Shown one piece after another: positions 21,830 through 26,112 of a DNA stretch of 26,112 nt (position 1 is its first letter; every line of letters starts with the position of its first letter). The DNA comes from Kiritimatiellales bacterium. GTDB taxonomy: Bacteria; Verrucomicrobiota; Kiritimatiellia; Kiritimatiellales; Pontiellaceae. The position numbers and the translations under genes are program-made. The notes below the pieces were generated by a model. The model had not been told where the DNA came from. It did no database searches and saw nothing but the letters and a program-made list of their open reading frames with translations. The stretch is from assembly GCA_021734595.1 (NCBI GenBank), contig JAIPIO010000010.1, forward strand, positions 1-26,112, written 5' to 3'.

Positions 21830-22147
21830 TCAGGTATTATCTTCTGCTGGTAGGAATTTATAGTTCCCGTGAATCATAAATCTACATCGGTATTCTTCCC
21901 CAAACCAAACCGAGAACTGATCTTCTGGGAATTCCTTTTCCCCTATGAATGTAACCATCCAACCCTTCTCGCCATCCCAGTTCATATACTTTACAATTGG
22001 TTCATTAAATTTGGCTAAATCATATCCTCTTCGCCTACCTGTACATTCAGCTGCTGCTATCGAGGGAGTTGGTGAGCTTGGCTTGGATGTGCAACCGGCC
22101 ACGAGGAGCAATAAAGCAGACAATGCGAAGATTACTTTTAAATTCAT
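21830..22147 (-). CDS. Small lipoprotein of unknown function
   Basis: 105 residues from ATG 22147, chosen because GAGGAGG lies 5 bases upstream; an in-frame upstream ATG at 22174 would put 9 residues before the signal. Lipobox LVAGC at 15-19. The mature part has RRRGYDLAKFNEPIVKYMNWDGEKGWMV, then WFGEEYRCRFMIHGNYKFLP, a short beta-rich domain with several Trp and Tyr. No family was recognised. It lies between two DUF4136 paralogues on the same strand, 20 bases before the second one downstream, and may be cotranscribed with them. Confidence 0.75.
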   Translation of the reverse strand: MNLKVIFALSALLLLVAGCTSKPSSPTPSIAAAECTGRRRGYDLAKFNEPIVKYMNWDGEKGWMVTFIGEKEFPEDQFSVWFGEEYRCRFMIHGNYKFLPAEDNT

Positions 22148-22226
22148 ATCAACCTCCTCATTATTAGAGGACAATAAGTGCTGATAGGCTTTCCCGCAAC
22201 TGTCTATTGTGTCTCATCCGCCGGCT

Positions 22227-22262
22227 TTCCAGTCACTGGAAGATTATTTCCAATGTTTGGAA
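22227..22262. repeat. Twin-dyad TTCCA element, copy 9
   Basis: TTCCAGTCACTGGAA at 22227-22241 and TTCCAATGTTTGGAA at 22248-22262, both with perfect arms and 21 bp apart. It lies 8 bases beyond the stop codon of the DUF4136 paralogue B gene. Confidence 0.9.
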
Positions 22263-22270
22263 ACCGTGGC

Positions 22271-22867
22271 TTACGAGCTGGTGCGTGATGAAACCGGGCA
22301 GAGTACAAACAGTTCTTCAACGGCGGCTCTGATTTTTTGTTCTTTCTTCTCAGGGGATCGCATGCGGTAGACTTTGGTTTCCGTAACGCCGCGCCAGACG
22401 CGGTCATTGGTGTTGGCATCAAGCAGAAGAATAGTCGCAGTGCCCTTGTCATAGGCATAGTTAACATGTTCCGGTCCATTATCCTGATAGGCTATCCCGC
22501 CGTCTTTGTTGTAGTAAAATCCACCACTGTACCGGGGATCGCCTTCACCATCGGTAATATCGATATCCATTCGCTCTTCAAATTTTAGTGAATAAGACAA
22601 CTTTAGATCAGGCGTTGTACCTTCCGGGGCAGGTGTGAGGCCTTTCTTTTTCAGTTCGTCAGAGATGGCATTACGGGTGACTTGGTCATAGAAACCGTTT
22701 AAAACCGGGGTTCCATCCTGTCCGTTTTCAGATGCAGCAACCCATTGATACGTTTTAGCTGACTTAAAGTGATAATCCGCATTTTGCTCGGATTTTACCC
22801 TGACAGTACTGCATCCAGCCGTAACGATAAGTAAAGCGATTGCGACAATTCCATACTTGGTATCCAT
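22271..22867 (-). CDS. DUF4136 lipoprotein (paralogue B)
   Basis: 198 residues; lipobox VTAGC with Cys19, then STVRVKSEQNADYHFKSAKTYQWV. Shared blocks with paralogue A are DELKKKGLTP, PDLKLSYSLKFEERMDIDI, YSGGFYYNKDGG, NDRVWRGVTETKVYRMRSPEKKEQKIRAAVEEL. The C-terminus (FVLCPVSSRTSS) differs from paralogue A and ends beside a twin-dyad repeat. A good AGGAGGAA ribosome site precedes ATG. Periplasmic or membrane-tethered; function unknown. Confidence 0.88.
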   Translation of the reverse strand: MDTKYGIVAIALLIVTAGCSTVRVKSEQNADYHFKSAKTYQWVAASENGQDGTPVLNGFYDQVTRNAISDELKKKGLTPAPEGTTPDLKLSYSLKFEERMDIDITDGEGDPRYSGGFYYNKDGGIAYQDNGPEHVNYAYDKGTATILLLDANTNDRVWRGVTETKVYRMRSPEKKEQKIRAAVEELFVLCPVSSRTSS

Positions 22868-22961
22868 TCTTCCTCCTTAATAAAAAACAAGACAACATAC
22901 CGCTGGTTTGATTTGTTAGCAAACTGTTAGCGTATTGTTTTGATTGTGTTGGCGCGGGTGC

Positions 22962-25670
22962 TTAATGATGCGTGATATCCACAACGCGCAAGGTGCCTGC
23001 AGGTACGGTCAGCGTCGTTGACTGCCCGGTTAACAGAAGTTTTTCGCCGCTGAGGATATCGCGGCACTGCGTCCCCTTGAGATGCTGGAGGATGATTTCG
23101 GCTTTGCGGTCTGCCGGGTCGGTGTAGCCGGAATCAACGAGCATCACCCGCACATGCGTTGGATCCAACCGGACCACGGTCCATGCCACATCCCCGCGCA
23201 CCAGCACCGGCAGTCGGTCGGCGGCGGCGCGGAGCTGTTTTTCCAATTGGGTTTTGGCATCCGGCGCAGAAATCTTCCTCCCGGCTTTGTCATAGAAGTA
23301 AACACCGTCGGTTGCGATCATGGATTTAAACCACGGGAACGATTTGAGGTCGGTCTCGGCCGGAACCAGCGCAATCATGCCGTACGGGTTGCGGGGCATA
23401 AAGTTGAGCATCCGCCGGGCGCTGCCCATGGCATAGTTGCTGAAGTCATGCGGTGCGGTCGGTGCGCCGCCCCAAAAGCAGTCCAATCGGTCAAACACAG
23501 CGGGTTGCCGGTCGGGCTCATACCGGCTCATGTCATGTCCATTGTTTCCCGACTCTACATAGGATTCGGCCGGCTGTTTCATTCCCAGACAGAAATCAGA
23601 CAGGGAGAGCAGCTCTTCACGGTCGGGGATTGCGATCACTCCTTTTTCGATCATTCGGTAGAACGGCGTCATGTCCCTTTCATCGCCCTGGTAGATATTA
23701 ATCAGGAACATGTCCGAACCTAGCGCGGCGCGCAGCGCCATGGACCGCAGCAGGTGGCTCTGCTTCTGTTGGGCGCCCCACTCCCAGAAGCGGCTGAAGT
23801 TGGCGTTGTCGGTGACCGCCCGTCCGGCGAACCGGTCAAAATTCCCGGTAAGCCAAAGTCCCATGCGGGCGGAGAGGGTGACGGCCTGGTTGCGTCCGTT
23901 GGTCTCCTCCATGCTGGGGATAATGACGTCCTTGTATTTGCCGCCGATCAGAATGTCGCGCCACAGGTCGAGGTAGCAGTTGGCATTCCAGAAGCCAGCC
24001 TTGTTGCGCAGGACCACCTTGGCCGTGCCGTGTTTTCGGCACAGTTCAATAACCGGGATAATGTGCGAGCGGATGGCATAAGCCATGTCGTCGCTCACAT
24101 GGGTCATTTCGGGGTAGACCAACGCCTTGCAGGTGGTGGGGGCCGCCTTCAGGATTCCTTTGATGGTGCTGAGCTGCATGTAGAACGGGTCGTTGCCATG
24201 TCCCGCCCATAGCGCAAAGGGCTCCTTCTCTTTCTCCCGCTCGGCCGCGAAGGCAATAATCTCCTTTGCTGTATAATTGTATTTATGCCGTGTCTCGCGT
24301 TTGGTTTTCCACACACCCTCGAGGGTTTCGCGGTCGAAGTCTTCCGTAAACAGGTTGAACTGGGTGAAGGCCACATTCCGGTAATCATGGTGGTCGAGAA
24401 AATTCTCGCGCAGGTCATCGGCCGATTTCCCGGTAACCACCTCGGTCTTTCGGGGCGGGCGCTGATAAGGTGGAATTTCAAATTTTTCAACCTGTTGCTC
24501 CATCGTTTTCAGGTTCGTTTCGATCTGCGCCATCCGACCGACCGGCTTCAGTTGTTTAAAGGCATTCTCCCATTCCGGCTGATCCAGCTTTAGCGCATAG
24601 ATGCCGTCGCCGCCGGAGATGCTGCTGCCGAACCAGGCCGTGTTCGACCGGTCGTCGAATGCGCAGCAGGAAAGTGCGTAGGGACCGGCAAGGAATTTCT
24701 CGATCACCCCGTTCATGCGGTAAAGAATGATCTCGTGTCCATAAAGCCCCAGCACCCGGTCGCCCTTTGTGCGGACCTGGGTGATCAGGTTCATGCGGTA
24801 CGGCTTGTTCTTGGGCCCCTTGCCGGATCCGGTCAGGATCTTTTCGCCTTTGTGGTTGTAGACCAATAGCCCGCCCTTCTTTTCATAATAGTTGCTCAGG
24901 CCGATGTCGTCTTTCCCGTCCCCATCAAAATCGGTGATGAGCATGCTGACAACGGGAACCTTGTTGCCGGCCCACGCGACGGCATATTTCGTGCCCTCGG
25001 TGGGGTTTTTGGTGGTGAGGCCCAGAGGTTTGTCCCACACCTCCTTCAGCCCGTCGGGGTCGATCAACCGCATCATAAACTTGCTGCGGTCGTTTTTCGC
25101 GGTAATCACCGCGGCGATCTGTTTGCCGTCGCCAAGGATATCGCCCGCCCGGATATGGCGTACAACATACTTGCATTCCATAGTGTTGAGCACGTTGCCT
25201 CTCGGGGAGAGCGCATAGAGTTTTCTTTCGACCCCGCCGGTCAGGATAACGGTTTTGCCGTCCGGTTTCTTTACGGCGCATACCTGCAGCAGCGGCGGCT
25301 CCTTGGCAAATTTCCACAGCAGTTTTCCCGTGTGGCTGAATGCGTACAAGGCGCCATCCGCCGCCGCAACCAAGGTTTCGTCCTGTCCGTCGCCATCAAT
25401 GTCGGCCACCTCCAGATCAAAGGGAAACGCGGTGCTGGCACTGTTTTTCCAAATCAGTTTGCCTTCCTTGGAAAAGCACATCACCGTTCCGTCAAACGCG
25501 GCGCCAATCAGCACGGTCTCTCCGCCGGACGACAATTGGCCGCAATGCAGGTGATAGATGGTATGCCCGCCGGTTGAAAATGACCGCAAGGTATCCGGGG
25601 CGGCCACCGCATGCAGGTTTCCGCACCATGCGCACAAGGTAGCCAGCAAGATAAGTCTACAGGTTTTCAT
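22962..25670 (-). CDS. Secreted beta-propeller enzyme, lambda-carrageenase-like (GH150 candidate)
   Basis: 902 residues. Signal peptide 1-23 (cleavage near AVA-A). Residues about 30-390 form a PQQ/FG-GAP-type beta-propeller with calcium loops DIDGDGQDE (90-98) and DFDGDGKDD (247-255) and repeated LYAFS, LYALS, ALKL blade ends. After a linker with EKFEIPPYQRPPRKTEV, a second large domain (about 430-880) has KEIIAFAAEREKEKEPFALWAGHGNDPFYMQ, PSMEETNGRNQA, LWLTGNFDRFAGRAV, FLINIYQGDERDM, and a final beta domain. Size and layout match lambda-carrageenases (about 940 residues, N-terminal propeller, unique C-terminal domain). The divergent sulfatase supports action on a sulfated galactan. The GH150 label rests on architecture and remains to be confirmed; no strong ribosome site precedes ATG. 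Confidence 0.6.
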   Translation of the reverse strand: MKTCRLILLATLCAWCGNLHAVAAPDTLRSFSTGGHTIYHLHCGQLSSGGETVLIGAAFDGTVMCFSKEGKLIWKNSASTAFPFDLEVADIDGDGQDETLVAAADGALYAFSHTGKLLWKFAKEPPLLQVCAVKKPDGKTVILTGGVERKLYALSPRGNVLNTMECKYVVRHIRAGDILGDGKQIAAVITAKNDRSKFMMRLIDPDGLKEVWDKPLGLTTKNPTEGTKYAVAWAGNKVPVVSMLITDFDGDGKDDIGLSNYYEKKGGLLVYNHKGEKILTGSGKGPKNKPYRMNLITQVRTKGDRVLGLYGHEIILYRMNGVIEKFLAGPYALSCCAFDDRSNTAWFGSSISGGDGIYALKLDQPEWENAFKQLKPVGRMAQIETNLKTMEQQVEKFEIPPYQRPPRKTEVVTGKSADDLRENFLDHHDYRNVAFTQFNLFTEDFDRETLEGVWKTKRETRHKYNYTAKEIIAFAAEREKEKEPFALWAGHGNDPFYMQLSTIKGILKAAPTTCKALVYPEMTHVSDDMAYAIRSHIIPVIELCRKHGTAKVVLRNKAGFWNANCYLDLWRDILIGGKYKDVIIPSMEETNGRNQAVTLSARMGLWLTGNFDRFAGRAVTDNANFSRFWEWGAQQKQSHLLRSMALRAALGSDMFLINIYQGDERDMTPFYRMIEKGVIAIPDREELLSLSDFCLGMKQPAESYVESGNNGHDMSRYEPDRQPAVFDRLDCFWGGAPTAPHDFSNYAMGSARRMLNFMPRNPYGMIALVPAETDLKSFPWFKSMIATDGVYFYDKAGRKISAPDAKTQLEKQLRAAADRLPVLVRGDVAWTVVRLDPTHVRVMLVDSGYTDPADRKAEIILQHLKGTQCRDILSGEKLLLTGQSTTLTVPAGTLRVVDITHH

Positions 25671-25686
25671 GGCGGCAACTATAGAA

Positions 25687-25726
25687 GAAAAACCATTGCA
25701 TGCAATGCATCTGTACTTGGTTTTTC
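25687..25726. promoter_or_regulatory. Nested palindromes in the propeller enzyme / sulfatase divergent promoter
   Basis: Outer arms GAAAAACCA (25687-25695) and TGGTTTTTC (25718-25726) are exact inverted copies; inside lies the perfect 10-bp palindrome TTGCATGCAA (25696-25705). The site sits centrally in the 99-base divergent gap, so one regulator could control both genes. Confidence 0.5.
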
Positions 25727-25769
25727 GGCAGACTTGTGGTCACATAAAGCGTTTATCTTAGGAGGTACT

Positions 25770-26112
25770 ATGACGGAATTAACGAGACGGGGTTTTGTGC
25801 AGGCATCCGCCGCTGGCGCGGCATTTTCATCGGGACTGCTTTCCGCCCGCGCGGCAACAGGCAAAAAGCCGCCCAACATCGTCTATCTTTTCAGCGACAC
25901 GCACCGGTGGGGGGCGCTGCCCTTCACGCAGACGCCTTCGTTGAAAACCCCGAACATGGAACGGATGCTGGAACGGGGCGTGTGCATGGACCGTTGCTAC
26001 AGCAACCTGCCGATCTGCACCCCGTACCGCGCCATCCTGATGACGGGCCGCTGGCCGTGGCAGCAGGGGCTCATCGCCAACCACATGCAATTGGAGGACC
26101 GCGTCGACATTC
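25770..26112 (+). CDS. Type I sulfatase, Tat-exported, N-terminal part (runs off window)
   Basis: 114 codons are visible from ATG 25770, with AGGAGG 5 bases upstream. TRRGFVQASAAGAAF at residues 5-19 is a twin-arginine signal. The domain starts NIVYLFSDTHRWGALPF and reaches CTPYR at 83-87 (Cys83 to formylglycine) and MTGRWPWQQG. It is a close paralogue of the sulfatase at 11117-12712: the stretch 26003-26087 differs from 11368-11452 at only three bases. It is divergent from the carrageenase-like propeller enzyme, suggesting shared control and a common sulfated glycan. Confidence 0.92.
   Translation, partial: MTELTRRGFVQASAAGAAFSSGLLSARAATGKKPPNIVYLFSDTHRWGALPFTQTPSLKTPNMERMLERGVCMDRCYSNLPICTPYRAILMTGRWPWQQGLIANHMQLEDRVDI

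Noticed and set aside
22913..22932. Direct repeat TGTTAGC twice downstream of the propeller enzyme gene
   Set aside because: Two copies of seven bases in an AT-rich gap; too short to distinguish from chance.

Overview
The window reads as a piece of a marine, anaerobic, polysaccharide-degrading bacterium of the Kiritimatiellota (Pontiella-like). That placement is an inference from gene content, not a database match: Tat-exported sulfatases, a GH29 fucosidase, a beta-propeller protein resembling lambda-carrageenase, an NPCBM-bearing metzincin, an HzsA-related c-haem protein, and many short interspersed TTCCA/TGGAA palindromes. The DNA is moderately GC-rich. No rRNA, tRNA, IS transposase, integrase or CRISPR array was seen, and no intergenic gap exceeds about 220 bases.

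Region 1 (1-7840, minus strand) is one long co-directional block. It runs from a promoter near 7813-7840 through a lipoprotein cupin of the D-lyxose-isomerase type, a VOC protein, DhaK, DhaL, an LsrF-like aldolase/thiolase and a DUF1097-like membrane protein. An exported alpha/beta hydrolase and an exported HzsA-related protein follow, the latter cut by the window edge. The first six genes make a coherent route: isomerise a sugar, phosphorylate a small ketose, cleave it at C-C, with a possible membrane step. Several gaps hold a distinct hairpin, including a textbook Rho-independent terminator between dhaK and dhaL.

Region 2 (7841-12712) holds a plus-strand hotdog thioesterase, a minus-strand IclR regulator, and a divergent plus-strand pair: GH29 alpha-L-fucosidase, then Tat-exported sulfatase. 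Region 3 (12693-17917, minus) is a tight four-gene unit: metzincin-NPCBM protease, S9 prolyl oligopeptidase, ferritin-like protein and DUF1648 membrane protein. Region 4 (18083-20489) has an SDR-DUF2867 protein on plus, converging on an MtfA-like peptidase that is translationally coupled to a tandem-winged-helix ArsR-type regulator. Two near-identical operator palindromes lie 63 bp apart upstream of that regulator. Region 5 (21228-22867, minus) holds two DUF4136 lipoprotein paralogues around an orphan small lipoprotein. Region 6 (22962-26112) is a large propeller enzyme (GH150-like) divergent from a second sulfatase that runs off the end.

The least explained feature is a family of nine approximately 36-bp elements. 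Each is two 15-bp TTCCA-N5-TGGAA dyads set exactly 21 bp apart, so an inverted TTCCA box recurs about every helical turn. Five begin or end within 0-8 bases of a stop codon.
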